From Hoyosella altamirensis (lineage in GTDB: Bacteria; Actinomycetota; Actinomycetes; Mycobacteriales; Mycobacteriaceae), in assembly GCF_014191505.1 (NCBI RefSeq), contig NZ_JACHWS010000001.1:1550001-1614000 (forward strand): DNA of 64,000 nucleotides. Reading direction: 5' to 3'. Of the stretch, positions 1 to 8,007 are shown piece by piece (within the stretch, counting starts at the first letter, position 1; each line of letters opens with the position of its first letter). The translations under genes were made by a program, and so were the position numbers. The notes beneath the pieces are model-generated. The model was given only the letters and a program-made list of their open reading frames with translations. It had not been told where the DNA came from and did not search any database.

Positions 1-499
1 TGTCGTCGACGAAAATGCACCGGTTAGGTGCAACTCCGAGTTGCGTGGCAACCTCAAGATAGATCCAGTGGTCCGGTTTCGCTGACCGAAGCACCGAACT
101 GTTGAACACCCAATCGAACTCGTTGTTAAGGCTGAGCTTTTCAAGATCCTCGTCCAACCGGTCGGTAGCGTTAGAGAGTAAGACAACCGTTCGTTCCTTC
201 CGCTGTTCCCGCACGATGTCCAGCACTGCGTGATTCACAGTTCCGACAGCGTCAGACCACAACCGCACGGCTGTTTCCGCGGCTTTTCCGTACCGGGACG
301 AGAGCCTCGCGCAGATCTCTGTACGCCACCTAAGGTCGCTGATCTCGCCCGTCACCGCTAGCCTGAGCAGGTCGTGGTGGCCCAAGACGATTCCGGAAAG
401 AGCTCCGTCCGGTAAACCGCTGGCAGCCTCCGCAGACGACATGATTGCCGGGTCCCAGAGACGAACGACGCCATCCAGATCGAGAATCAACGATTCCAT
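1..499 (-). CDS. HAD-superfamily hydrolase, 3' part cut by window edge
   Basis: A reading frame runs leftward from the ATG at 499 to the window edge, giving 166 residues. The N-terminus carries the HAD motif I DLDG (D7 and D9, the phosphoryl-accepting and acid/base aspartates), then VVLLSNATD (motif II, S109), SAKPD (motif III, K141) and FVDD (motif IV) just before the cut. The spacing between motifs I and II fits a short helical C1 cap, as in the IA subfamily of haloacid dehalogenase / phosphoglycolate phosphatase-like enzymes. The substrate cannot be told. The gene stands alone, divergent from the next gene, with about 160 bp between them. Confidence 0.85.
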   Translation of the reverse strand, partial: MESLILDLDGVVRLWDPAIMSSAEAASGLPDGALSGIVLGHHDLLRLAVTGEISDLRWRTEICARLSSRYGKAAETAVRLWSDAVGTVNHAVLDIVREQRKERTVVLLSNATDRLDEDLEKLSLNNEFDWVFNSSVLRSAKPDHWIYLEVATQLGVAPNRCIFVDD

Positions 500-662
500 G
501 TGCCAAGTGAACCACCTTGCGGACGGCCACGCTGACCCTGCGGAACCGCTGTAAGGCGGCAGAGATGCGTAAGGATGTGTGCTGCTCCTTCGGGGCATCG
601 TGCAGACCTGGCTATCTCCCATATGATTCGGTTTCGGCATCGACAGTATCCGGAGGCGTGAG

Positions 663-1130
663 ATGGGCTGGCGGCATACCAAGCGGGCGTTGTTCGCGCG
701 GCACAGCAACCCGTGGAGCGCTTGGACGCGCTGGGCGAGCGCCCCGCTGATTCTAATCCCAGTCTGGCGACGTAGCTGGCGCGACGCCGCACTCGTCGGC
801 GCGTGGATGGCGATCAATCCGGTCGTGTTCAGCAAACCCGCCCACGACCGAGCATGGTCCACTCGGGCGATCCTCGGCGAGGAACTGTGGATCGAAGAAC
901 GGCCTATGGACGCCGCCATGGCCGTCGACGCCGCCGCGACCGCGGCCGGAATCACTGCGATGATCGCGGCCCATCGACACCGAACCGTCCCTGCTGCAGC
1001 CGCCACCGCCGCGATGATGGGGTTGCTGATGGTGTACTGGGAGCTGATGGCCCGGTACCTCGACCGCAACGTGGGCCTTGACAGGGAAGCGCCCAGTCTC
1101 AAAAGACTGGTTCGGACTGATTCCCCGTGA
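663..1130 (+). CDS. DUF6653-like small membrane protein
   Basis: The 155-residue protein has a RHSNPWSAWTRW segment near its start, which resembles the conserved opening of the DUF6653 family (family name from memory). Hydrophobic stretches follow at about residues 27-55, 88-102 and 110-132, so it is probably a small inner-membrane protein. A GGAGG at 652-656, six bases before the ATG, sets the start. No catalytic motif is visible and no function is known to me. It stands alone between a divergent HAD hydrolase gene and a broken TetR gene. Confidence 0.65.
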   Translation: MGWRHTKRALFARHSNPWSAWTRWASAPLILIPVWRRSWRDAALVGAWMAINPVVFSKPAHDRAWSTRAILGEELWIEERPMDAAMAVDAAATAAGITAMIAAHRHRTVPAAAATAAMMGLLMVYWELMARYLDRNVGLDREAPSLKRLVRTDSP

Positions 1131-1194
1131 CCATGCTCAGGCTGTGCGCGACTTATTGCAACTTGCGCTGCAGGCTCGGAGGTGGTGATCGATC

Positions 1195-1776
1195 GTGAGT
1201 ACTGCAGGAACCGAAGGCGTGCCGCGTGCAGTGTGAGTCCCAGTTGCTCGATATCGCTGCCGAGCAGATAGCGCGGACCGGCTATGCCGGGTTGTCAGTG
1301 GGAGACGTCGCGATGCAGGCCGGGGTGTCGAAGCCGCTCGTCTACGCCTACTTCGACACCAAGGACGCCACTGGATTCGGAGTTTGGCGGCTTGCCGGTG
1401 GCATCGTGCGCAGGTGAAGTCACCGGTGCTGCGTGGGCGCCCGCGCACGGTGTTGCAAGCGTTGACCTCAATCGTCATCGGCAATCACCCGTGCGGGTAC
1501 CGGTCAAGTACCAAGCCGTCGGACGACCAGCACCGACGAAGGCCGCACTTCTCGCGCGATTCGTTCAGGATGGCATCGTGGACCTCGACGATCTCTACAG
1601 TGACTACCAACGGGCGTGCGATCGCCGAACTCATTCCACTGCGACGTTGCCGCACCGTCACTCGCGATCAATTTGCCGCAGGATCTCGAAACGCACCGAT
1701 CGTCGACGTAGAGCGGTTTCGTTCCGACCTTAGCGATACGCTCGCCGACGACCTGACCGACCCGTATGCAGACTAA
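1195..1776 (+). pseudogene. Frameshifted TetR-family regulator
   Basis: A clear TetR helix-turn-helix can be read from about 1226 to 1375: LLDIAAEQIARTGYAGLS, then GDVAMQAGVSKPLVYAYF. It is entered by a frameshift, because the plausible GTG start at 1195 (STAGTEGVPRAV) hits a stop at about 1234 in its own frame. Right after DTKDA the frame is lost again, and the ligand-binding half is scattered over other frames, for example RTVLQALTSIV near 1448 and DTLADDLTDPYAD ending at 1776. No frame gives a full-length protein, so this is a decaying gene. The exact limits are estimates. Confidence 0.6.
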
Positions 1777-1881
1777 AGGGGAGGACGGCCCCCTCTGTTG
1801 ATATCGAGCACGAACCTGCGGATCATCAGAGATGACCAGGTCCAAGGCATCGAAGTATGGGGATAGGCTTGGGCCGTACCG

Positions 1882-2520
1882 TTACTTCCGTGCGGCGGTC
1901 AGTGCGGTTTCTCGGGCAGCGAGGAACAGATCGGTACAGCGGTCGATCACGGCGTCGCGGTGATAGCGACCGTTGTCTTTAAGAAGCGCAGCAACCAGTT
2001 CGGCGAAGCCGCCGACGAGGAACATAGCGGTGATCTCGGCAGTTTCGAGATCGACCTCGCGCATCGGATCTGTGGCCTGCGCAGTGACAACGATGATCGC
2101 TCCGATCATCCGTAGCCCCTGCTCGCGAAGGGGCACGAGAGCCGGAGTGGTCAGCGAGTCGATCACCAGAATCCGGCCTTTGGCGGGCTCGCCGACCAGC
2201 AATTCCGTTGTCGCACTGAGCGCGTCCCGTACTCGTGAGCGCATATCTCGGCGGGTGTCGGTCGCTGGGGCGGTCCCGGCAGCGACGACTTCCTGGAGTA
2301 CCTGATCGAAAATCGCCACGATCAACTCGTCGAGGTTGGTGAAATTCTCGTAGAAGTAGCGCGGTGCCAGCTTCGCTCGCTCCAGCACGCCCCGCACCGA
2401 GACCGCCTGCACGCCGCCCTCGCCGATCAGTGCCAGTCCGGCGCGTAGTAGTTGCTCACGTCGCTGGGCCGTACGGGCTGAGGCTGATTGCCCGCCGTAG
2501 GCGCGTTGTTTCACCACCAT
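1882..2520 (-). CDS. TetR-family transcriptional regulator
   Basis: The 212-residue protein has an N-terminal TetR DNA-binding domain at about residues 20-68, including the recognition segment VSVRGVLERAKLAPRYFYENFTN (read here as two parts, VSVRGVLERA and KLAPRYFYENF), followed by an all-helical ligand-binding domain. It is divergent from the MpaB-type oxygenase gene at 2608, and the 87 bp between them hold a promoter-like sequence and two 10-bp direct repeats. It therefore probably represses that oxygenase gene and itself. The ligand is unknown; a hydrophobic substrate of the oxygenase is a guess. Confidence 0.88.
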   Translation of the reverse strand: MVVKQRAYGGQSASARTAQRREQLLRAGLALIGEGGVQAVSVRGVLERAKLAPRYFYENFTNLDELIVAIFDQVLQEVVAAGTAPATDTRRDMRSRVRDALSATTELLVGEPAKGRILVIDSLTTPALVPLREQGLRMIGAIIVVTAQATDPMREVDLETAEITAMFLVGGFAELVAALLKDNGRYHRDAVIDRCTDLFLAARETALTAARK

Positions 2521-2529
2521 CCATCCATC

Positions 2530-2580
2530 TTGACACAGGCGTTGGCAGACTATCTAATTGTGGTAACACTCGTTGGCAGA
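2530..2580. promoter_or_regulatory. Divergent promoter with 10-bp direct repeats
   Basis: TTGACA at 2530-2535 is a good -35 element for the oxygenase gene, with AT-rich TATCTAATT about 15-18 bp downstream as a possible -10. Two perfect copies of CGTTGGCAGA (2540-2549 and 2571-2580), 31 bp apart and so close to three helical turns, bracket the likely -10 and start site. This is a natural operator position for the divergent TetR protein. The role is inferred from layout. Confidence 0.5.
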
Positions 2581-2607
2581 TACGTGCCTGGACGCAAAGG
2601 AGCGACC

Positions 2608-3555
2608 ATGACCGCCGTACGTGACCTCTCACTCTCACAGGGGGAATCGGACCGGTTCGAGACAGTTTCGCCGGGCTCAATCACGGTCAAAGCGATTGGC
2701 GACTGGCGATTGCTGCTGTTGTCGGTCAACGCCTTGGTCCTGCAAGCGGCTCACCCGGTCATCGGGGCTGGGGTCGAGGATCATTCGATCTACAAGACTG
2801 ATCCGTTTCGCCGGCTGGACCGCTCGTGGTATCCCACTGTGGCACTCGCGTTCTACGGTTCGAAGTCCGTTGAATACGGCCGGGACCTGCGAGCGGCGCA
2901 CAAACGCATCGGCGGGGTCGACCACCTCGGGCGCCGTTACCACGCCTGGGATCCCGAAGCGATGTTCCTGACTCTGGCCACCGGGTTCGAAGCAATCGAG
3001 AAGACCGCCGAACTGTTCGGCGATCCTCTCACTCCGCAGCAACTTGATGACGTCTACGCCGATATCCGCCGGATGTGCGCGCTGGTCGGAATTCCGGACC
3101 GTGCCATGCCCTCCGATGTGCCCGCCTACCGCGCATGGTTCGAGACCATGGTCAATGAACGCCTCGAAGACCACCCCGCCGCCCACGAAGTACTGGATCT
3201 GCTCGGCCACCTCGGGGACTATCCACCGCCGCTGCCGCTTCCCGCATTCCTGTGGCGCCCAATCGGCAACACCATCGGTGCGGTGATGGAACTGGTCACT
3301 GTCGGAACCCTGAATCCGGTCATGCGTGAGCGCCTCGGGAGGAACTGGACCGCCAGCGATCAGCGTCGCTTGGAGATATTCGCCGTCGGAGTTCGCACCG
3401 TGAACAAGATACTCCCGACGCCGCTGAGACAGATCTCGAAGACCCTCGCCCTGCGCCGCCAGCCCGCCATCACCGCCGAGATCGCCCGCCAAGCCGCCAC
3501 CGCAGTCCCCGCACCCACCTGCCCAATCGGAGCGCACGGCCAAACCGGCACATAA
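2608..3555 (+). CDS. MpaB/Lcp-type oxygenase (DUF2236)
   Basis: The 315-residue protein belongs to the DUF2236 / MpaB / latex-clearing-protein oxygenase family, proposed haem-dependent enzymes that cleave or oxidise hydrophobic substrates. Supporting segments are LVLQAAHPVIGAGVEDHS (about 43-60), FRRLDRSWYPTVALAFYG (about 67-84) with the family's conserved aromatic and basic residues, and GRRYHAWDPEA (about 109-119). The protein is mostly helical and has no signal peptide. The start at ATG 2608 is chosen over an upstream in-frame codon because AAAGGAG lies at 2596-2602. The divergent TetR gene is its likely regulator. The substrate cannot be predicted. Confidence 0.85.
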   Translation: MTAVRDLSLSQGESDRFETVSPGSITVKAIGDWRLLLLSVNALVLQAAHPVIGAGVEDHSIYKTDPFRRLDRSWYPTVALAFYGSKSVEYGRDLRAAHKRIGGVDHLGRRYHAWDPEAMFLTLATGFEAIEKTAELFGDPLTPQQLDDVYADIRRMCALVGIPDRAMPSDVPAYRAWFETMVNERLEDHPAAHEVLDLLGHLGDYPPPLPLPAFLWRPIGNTIGAVMELVTVGTLNPVMRERLGRNWTASDQRRLEIFAVGVRTVNKILPTPLRQISKTLALRRQPAITAEIARQAATAVPAPTCPIGAHGQTGT

Positions 3556-4127
3556 ACCTGGGCGCAATCTCGGAAGGTCCTGCTTGCCGGCGCAGCGTGC
3601 GTTTCAGTGACGCCGTAGCTGTAGCCGAGCATTTCGGCGACGAGTGGGGCGGGAGTTACTTGCGCTTGGCCGGCGCGATCGCGACCTCGAGCTCGGCTTC
3701 GACAGTGACTTCCCAGTCGATCGGGGAGGCGGCGATCTCCGCCAGGCCGATGCGCTGTTATCGCATTCAGTTCTACATGGCGGCATGACTAGGACCACCC
3801 GGCTACGCGGCGCAATAGTCGGGGCCCTGCTTACGGCAGATGCAGTCAAGGCGTCCATCACATCGCTGTCGTCGGCGCCATGAGCATCCGACTGGCTACA
3901 GCGTCGACGATTGTCGCTGCCGCTCGCGGTCACCCGCGTGCGTGCACACGAGTACGGACATTTGTGCACTCGACTTCGAACATCGACACGACCGGCGGGG
4001 ACGGCGTTTGCACTCGGTTACCGGTACCGCTGCATGTTCGATCCGGTCGTATTCAGTTGATGACGACGCTTTTCGAGAAACGTGTCAGCAGATGAAGAGG
4101 GGGAGTCGCGTGGGCAGATGCAGTCGG
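3556..4127. other. Gene-poor, probably decayed stretch
   Basis: No convincing intact gene lies here. On the minus strand at about 3656-3757 a short frame ends in a natural-looking C-terminus (IGLAEIAASPIDWEV...IAPAKRK, then stop) but is cut off upstream by stop codons, so it may be the tail of a lost enzyme; I do not recognise the family. The remaining short frames look like chance frames of GC-rich DNA. Confidence 0.45.
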
Positions 4128-4270
4128 CTACGTCGCCCCCCTCAGGCCGACAATGAGGAGGCTGATGGCGTGTTCAAATGCGGCGTTAACCCGCTCGGTT
4201 TCGTCCGTCGCAGCTAGGTCGAGGTGCAATCCACGTATTAATGCGAGCACGATTGTCGCGGTCGTTCGCG
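4128..4270 (-). pseudogene. C-terminal remnant of a TetR-family regulator
   Basis: Reading leftward from about 4270 to the stop at 4128-4130 gives about 46 residues, including ATIVLALIRGLHLDLAATD, ERVNAAFEHAISLLIVGLRG and the final AT. This is a typical end of a TetR ligand-binding domain (a helix with LxxxLRGLxLDL, a T/S-D-E/R linker, then the last helix). No start codon or helix-turn-helix is present upstream. The coding trace ends where the alpha/beta hydrolase remnant begins on the other strand, so the N-terminal halves of both genes are missing. Confidence 0.6.
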
Positions 4271-4567
4271 CGCGGTCCTGCGAAGGCCGCTCGAGTGAAC
4301 TTTGATGCGGTCACCGGGCCTGTCTTGGTTGTTTCGGGTGAGCTTGACCGCGTTGTCGTGCCGGCGATTGGCCGTGCGACGGCTAAGAAGTACGCCAACG
4401 CGACCTACGTTGTGATCCCTGGTTCCGACCATATGGTCCTTTCCGGCGCGGCCCTGCCCACAACGATGGGACATATCGATCGTTGGATGGAAGCCAACAA
4501 GACGGCGGTGAGGGAAACCTCGGCCGAGGCTTTCGATCTCGTCGTACTTCCTGAGAAATCGGCCTAA
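4271..4567 (+). pseudogene. C-terminal remnant of an alpha/beta hydrolase
   Basis: The frame encodes only the last third of an alpha/beta-fold hydrolase. FDAVTGPVLVVSGELDRVV is the strand-turn-strand that carries the catalytic acid, VVIPGSDHMVLSGAA holds the catalytic histidine, and HIDRWMEANK is the last helix. The nucleophile elbow and the whole N-terminal half are absent, and an upstream ATG at 4241 would only add unrelated residues. The 5' end lies against a TetR remnant on the opposite strand, consistent with a deletion that removed the middle of a divergent regulator-hydrolase pair. Confidence 0.65.
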
Positions 4568-4940
4568 CGCTGTCGGCGCCGGGAGTCCTGAAGGCGTGCC
4601 CGCATCTGCACTCAACTTCGGCGAGAGCGGTTACAAAAGTCCGGGCCTGGCAGCTGTGTTGCATCAGATGCAATATGCAGTTGTTTACTTTACATAATGT
4701 AGATTATCGGCTAAACGCAGAAGACCCGTTCAGCCACTCAATCCGTCGCGTAAATACTCGTCCGCACAATCACTCGTCTCATAGACGGCACGGCATCTGC
4801 GCAGATTTGGAGGCCGACGGCACACGGCCGCTTAGTGCTTCACTGGCTCACGCGACAACTCTCGTCGCGTTGCGCGGTGACTAATGTGGTGCGCGCCAGT
4901 CGGCCTTCATGCTCGGTTATCCGGCAACTGAGCACCCACG
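4568..4940. other. Intergenic stretch without a gene
   Basis: No supportable coding sequence is seen. The stretch is more AT-rich than its surroundings around 4680-4710. It contains one perfect 6-3-6 palindrome, TTGCAT-CAG-ATGCAA at 4659-4673, of unknown role. Confidence 0.5.
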
Positions 4941-4968
4941 CCTCTAACCGTCACGTGACGTTTAGAGG
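4941..4968. terminator. Long palindrome, probable terminator of ferredoxin operon
   Basis: A 28-base near-perfect palindrome: arm CCTCTAACCGTCAC and its complement, with one mismatched pair. It lies 48 bp beyond the stop of the minus-strand ferredoxin gene. There is no T tract, which is common for actinobacterial terminators. A protein-binding site is the alternative, since the core CGTCACGTGACG is itself fully symmetric. Confidence 0.5.
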
Positions 4969-5015
4969 GCATCTGTCTGGGACCGACTGGTACCTAAAAG
5001 GCCGTTCTTAACGTG

Positions 5016-5336
5016 CTATTTGGTGCTCACGGGAAACGCCGCGATGAATGGTGAGTCATAGCCTGTCTTGCCAACCTTCGATGCTCCGCCTGGCGAACCA
5101 AGCTTGTCGAAGAAGTCTGCGTTGGCTCCGATGTAGTCGCACCACTCGTCGGGTGTGTCGTCTTCATAAAAGATCGCCTCGACGGGACAAACCGGTTCGC
5201 ACGCGCCGCAGTCCACGCATTCGTCGGGATGGATGTACAGCATGCGTCCACCCTCATAGATGCAATCCACGGGACATTCCTCGATACATGCCCTGTCCAT
5301 GACATCGACACAAGGCTCAGCAATGATGTAAGTCAT
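5016..5336 (-). CDS. 7Fe-type ferredoxin (FdxA-like)
   Basis: The 106-residue protein has the typical N-terminus of actinobacterial seven-iron ferredoxins: MTYIIAEPCVDVMDRAC, then IEECPVDCIYEG, and CVDCGACEPVCPVEAI. The first cluster region (C9...C17...C21 pattern) fits a [3Fe-4S] site and the CxxCxxCxxxCP run a [4Fe-4S] site. The conserved tail after DEW/CDYIGANADFF matches the family. It is translated 10 bp after the molybdopterin oxidoreductase gene in the same operon, so it is probably that enzyme's electron partner. The start at 5336 is chosen because the family begins with MTYII/MTYVI; the longer frame upstream is not conserved. Confidence 0.92.
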   Translation of the reverse strand: MTYIIAEPCVDVMDRACIEECPVDCIYEGGRMLYIHPDECVDCGACEPVCPVEAIFYEDDTPDEWCDYIGANADFFDKLGSPGGASKVGKTGYDSPFIAAFPVSTK

Positions 5337-5346
5337 AGATTTCCTG

Positions 5347-7815
5347 TCAGATTGCTTCCAGCCGGGCGGGAACATATTTGTGCCAAGGGGTTCCAGCGAA
5401 CGCGTCGCGTAATTCGGCTGTTGTGAGCTCGTTCGGCGCGACACCCGCGCTTACAGTGCCTTCCCCGTCAGGGAAATCGACACCGAGGCCGTTGGGCAGG
5501 GCGATGTTACCTCGCTGCATCATGTCGCTGACCTCGATAAGAACCTCGGCGGACCCACCACTGGTAACCAGGCGCGCACGGTCACCATCTGAGATTCCGA
5601 GCATGGCAACGTCATCAGCGTTCACGCGCAGTGCTCCGTCACGATCACGGCGACGCCATTCAGGGTTCCGGATGATCGTGTTTGCTGTAAACGACCGCCG
5701 CTCCCCCGCGGCGAGCACGAGCGGATACTCGTCAGTGGTCCACGAGGACCGTGCGGTGGCGAGGTTGTTCACTTCCTCAAGCAGATCGTCGATAACAATC
5801 GTGAACCGCCGGTCTTTCCGGGAAACGTAGTTCCAGACTGTGTCCCACGTGTCCGAGGTGAACACCACGCCCGTGTCGGAGTCGAAAATCTTATCGAACA
5901 GCGCGTTCCCGGGTGCGAGTCCCGAACCAGTGAACCCTGCGCGGGCGACGGCGTCAGGGTTCGCCGCCGCACACATCTGGGCCGCGCCCCACAGTACTGC
6001 GGCGCCCCGCATGCGCTCGGGCAGTGTTTCACCGAACGTTTCATACAGGATGTACGGCGCGAGATTGGCGATCTGTGGCTGGGCCACGCTGAGCGCCATA
6101 AACGTGGCACCAAAGGTGTCACGACCAGTGTGTGCTGCTGTCCGAAGCTTGGTGAGTGTCGCTTCATCAACAGCGTTCATGCGCCGCAGAATCCGGGCAT
6201 AAATCTCGGGTTCAGCCATCGTCCCCGGTAGCGGCTCAAATACCGGCTTACGCAGGTGGAAGACGTTGTGCGGAAACTCGAAATTGAAGAATGTCGCCTC
6301 TGGCTTCTCAAACTGGCTGGCGGCCGGTAAAACGTAGTCTGCGTTGCGTGCCGTTTCGGTGAACGCCACATCAACGACGACAGTCAGGTCCAGCGCACGC
6401 ATTGCTGCCCGGAACCGTTTCGAGTCCGGAAGTGAATGGGCGGGGTTGGTGCTATCGAGCCACATGGCCCGGAACCTCTTAGGGTGGTCGGTCAGGATCT
6501 CCTCGGCGATCGAGTTACACGGAATGAGGCCCCCAATGATCCGCGCACCGGTCACGGGTGTGCGCCGCGCTCCGCCCCCCGAATTGCTGACTTGAGGTGG
6601 TCCCCCAAGAAGCGGTGCCAGCGTCTCGACAAGCGCCCGCGCACTAGGCTCGACCACGCTTCTGAGCCCCGGAGTGCGTGCTGCGGCAGGGAACAGAGTT
6701 GCGGCGGCTGCGGCACCCGCCTGAATCGCCTTGTTGACGGCGCGTTTCTGTACGCGCTGTAACGGTGTCGGAGTCTTCTTCGTCGCGCCTCCTGCACCTC
6801 CCCCGGCGAGAGGTACGAAACTCGAGTGCAGGAACATTGTCCCTGGCCTTCCGAAATTGCCGGTGAGGATCCAGGGCATTTTGTTCATGTAGGAGACCAG
6901 AGTGCTGTTGGGTGCCTGCTGGGTGCCCAGGTCTTCGTAGACGCACACACTGCGTGCGGTTCCGATCCGACGTGCCGCCGACCGAATCTTCTCTTCAGGC
7001 ACACCACAGATCGCGGCGAAGCCGGGAATGTCAATATTCGTGAACACGGTTCGGACCTGCTCAAACCCCGTCGTATGATCGGCGATGAACTGTTGGTCGA
7101 CGAGCTTCTCCTGCACAAGGACGGCCACCATGGCTGCGATTAACCAGGCATCGCGACCGGGCTTTACTTGCAAATGATGGTCGGCGAGAGCCGCGGTTTC
7201 GCTCACTCGTGGATCTACCACGACCATCGATTTCTCAGGGTCTTTCGCAACAGCTTTCAGAAGCGGCCGGGCGCGGGGGAAGCTATGTGACTGCCACGGG
7301 TTCTTGCCGATGAACACAAGTACCTCGGCGTTCTCAAAATCGCCTTTGGTGTGGCCTCCGTACAGCTTGCCGTCAACCCACATCTCGCCGGTTTTTTCTT
7401 GGGCGAGAGCGTTCGAGTAGAACTTGCTGCCCAGCGCTGCCCGCAGCGCGACCGCGTTTGCGGAGCCTAGATGGTTCCCTTGCCCGCCACCGCCGTAGAA
7501 GAAGATGGTTTCCCCACCGTACTGGTGCCTGATGCCAGTCAGCTTGGCGGTAATTTCGTCGAGAGCAGTGTCCCAGTCAATTTCCGCGTATGTGCCGTCC
7601 GCCTGGCGTTTCATAGGGCCGCTTATGCGGTGCGGACCGTTCTGGTACAGGTCGAGGCGCATCGCCTTCTCGCAGGTGTACCCCGCGGACGCGGGGTGCG
7701 ACTTATCACCGCGGATCTTCGCGATCCTGCCACCATCGATGTCCAGCGTGATACCGCAGTTGCACTCACAGAGCACACATGCCGAGTTTTTAGTCGTTAA
7801 AGCCTTGGGGTTCAT
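5347..7815 (-). CDS. Molybdopterin oxidoreductase (formate dehydrogenase-like)
   Basis: The 822-residue enzyme belongs to the DMSO-reductase family. The N-terminus has the cluster motif C13-x2-C16-x3-C20-x27-C48 with K50 two residues later, the spacing used by formate dehydrogenases and related enzymes for one [4Fe-4S] cluster. IDWDTALDEITAKL and the GKNP/WQSHSF region fit the bis-MGD-binding domains, and the C-terminal 120 residues (LVLAAGERRSFTANTI onward) form the molydopterin dinucleotide-binding domain. I see no Cys or Sec at the place expected for the formate dehydrogenase molybdenum ligand, and no Tat signal, so it is a cytoplasmic enzyme of unknown substrate. A GAGGAG precedes the ATG at 7815. 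The ferredoxin downstream is the likely electron carrier. Confidence 0.88.
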   Translation of the reverse strand: MNPKALTTKNSACVLCECNCGITLDIDGGRIAKIRGDKSHPASAGYTCEKAMRLDLYQNGPHRISGPMKRQADGTYAEIDWDTALDEITAKLTGIRHQYGGETIFFYGGGGQGNHLGSANAVALRAALGSKFYSNALAQEKTGEMWVDGKLYGGHTKGDFENAEVLVFIGKNPWQSHSFPRARPLLKAVAKDPEKSMVVVDPRVSETAALADHHLQVKPGRDAWLIAAMVAVLVQEKLVDQQFIADHTTGFEQVRTVFTNIDIPGFAAICGVPEEKIRSAARRIGTARSVCVYEDLGTQQAPNSTLVSYMNKMPWILTGNFGRPGTMFLHSSFVPLAGGGAGGATKKTPTPLQRVQKRAVNKAIQAGAAAAATLFPAAARTPGLRSVVEPSARALVETLAPLLGGPPQVSNSGGGARRTPVTGARIIGGLIPCNSIAEEILTDHPKRFRAMWLDSTNPAHSLPDSKRFRAAMRALDLTVVVDVAFTETARNADYVLPAASQFEKPEATFFNFEFPHNVFHLRKPVFEPLPGTMAEPEIYARILRRMNAVDEATLTKLRTAAHTGRDTFGATFMALSVAQPQIANLAPYILYETFGETLPERMRGAAVLWGAAQMCAAANPDAVARAGFTGSGLAPGNALFDKIFDSDTGVVFTSDTWDTVWNYVSRKDRRFTIVIDDLLEEVNNLATARSSWTTDEYPLVLAAGERRSFTANTIIRNPEWRRRDRDGALRVNADDVAMLGISDGDRARLVTSGGSAEVLIEVSDMMQRGNIALPNGLGVDFPDGEGTVSAGVAPNELTTAELRDAFAGTPWHKYVPARLEAI

Positions 7816-7873
7816 AGTGCTCCTCGACAGTGTTCTGAACAGTGGCCGCGTTCAGTCAGGCATTCCAATAGTA

Positions 7874-7899
7874 GCTAGTATGACAGAAGACATACTAGC
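7874..7899. promoter_or_regulatory. 9-8-9 inverted repeat in divergent promoter region
   Basis: GCTAGTATG (7874-7882), an 8-base spacer and CATACTAGC (7891-7899) form a perfect inverted repeat. It lies 59 bp before the molybdopterin oxidoreductase start (minus) and 109 bp before the epoxide hydrolase start (plus). This is the size and placement of a TetR- or MarR-type operator. No regulator gene is adjacent, so the protein that binds would be encoded elsewhere. Confidence 0.5.
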
Positions 7900-8007
7900 G
7901 TCACGTGTTGAACACTCCTTGGTTTATCGCGCGACCGATTCCGAACGTGCTAGAACCGTCTTGCCGGTGGCGGGGACAAGCCGGTTCCTCAACGACCAGG
8001 AGGTCTC

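Noticed and set aside
3597-4217. Short frames of 60-125 codons on both strands
   Set aside because: Arg/Ser-rich translations without ribosome sites or family resemblance; typical chance frames. Only the TetR remnant was kept.
4770-4790. GTCTCA-TAG half site as a fourth regulator palindrome
   Set aside because: The second arm is not TGAGAC, and no gene start lies downstream at the expected distance.
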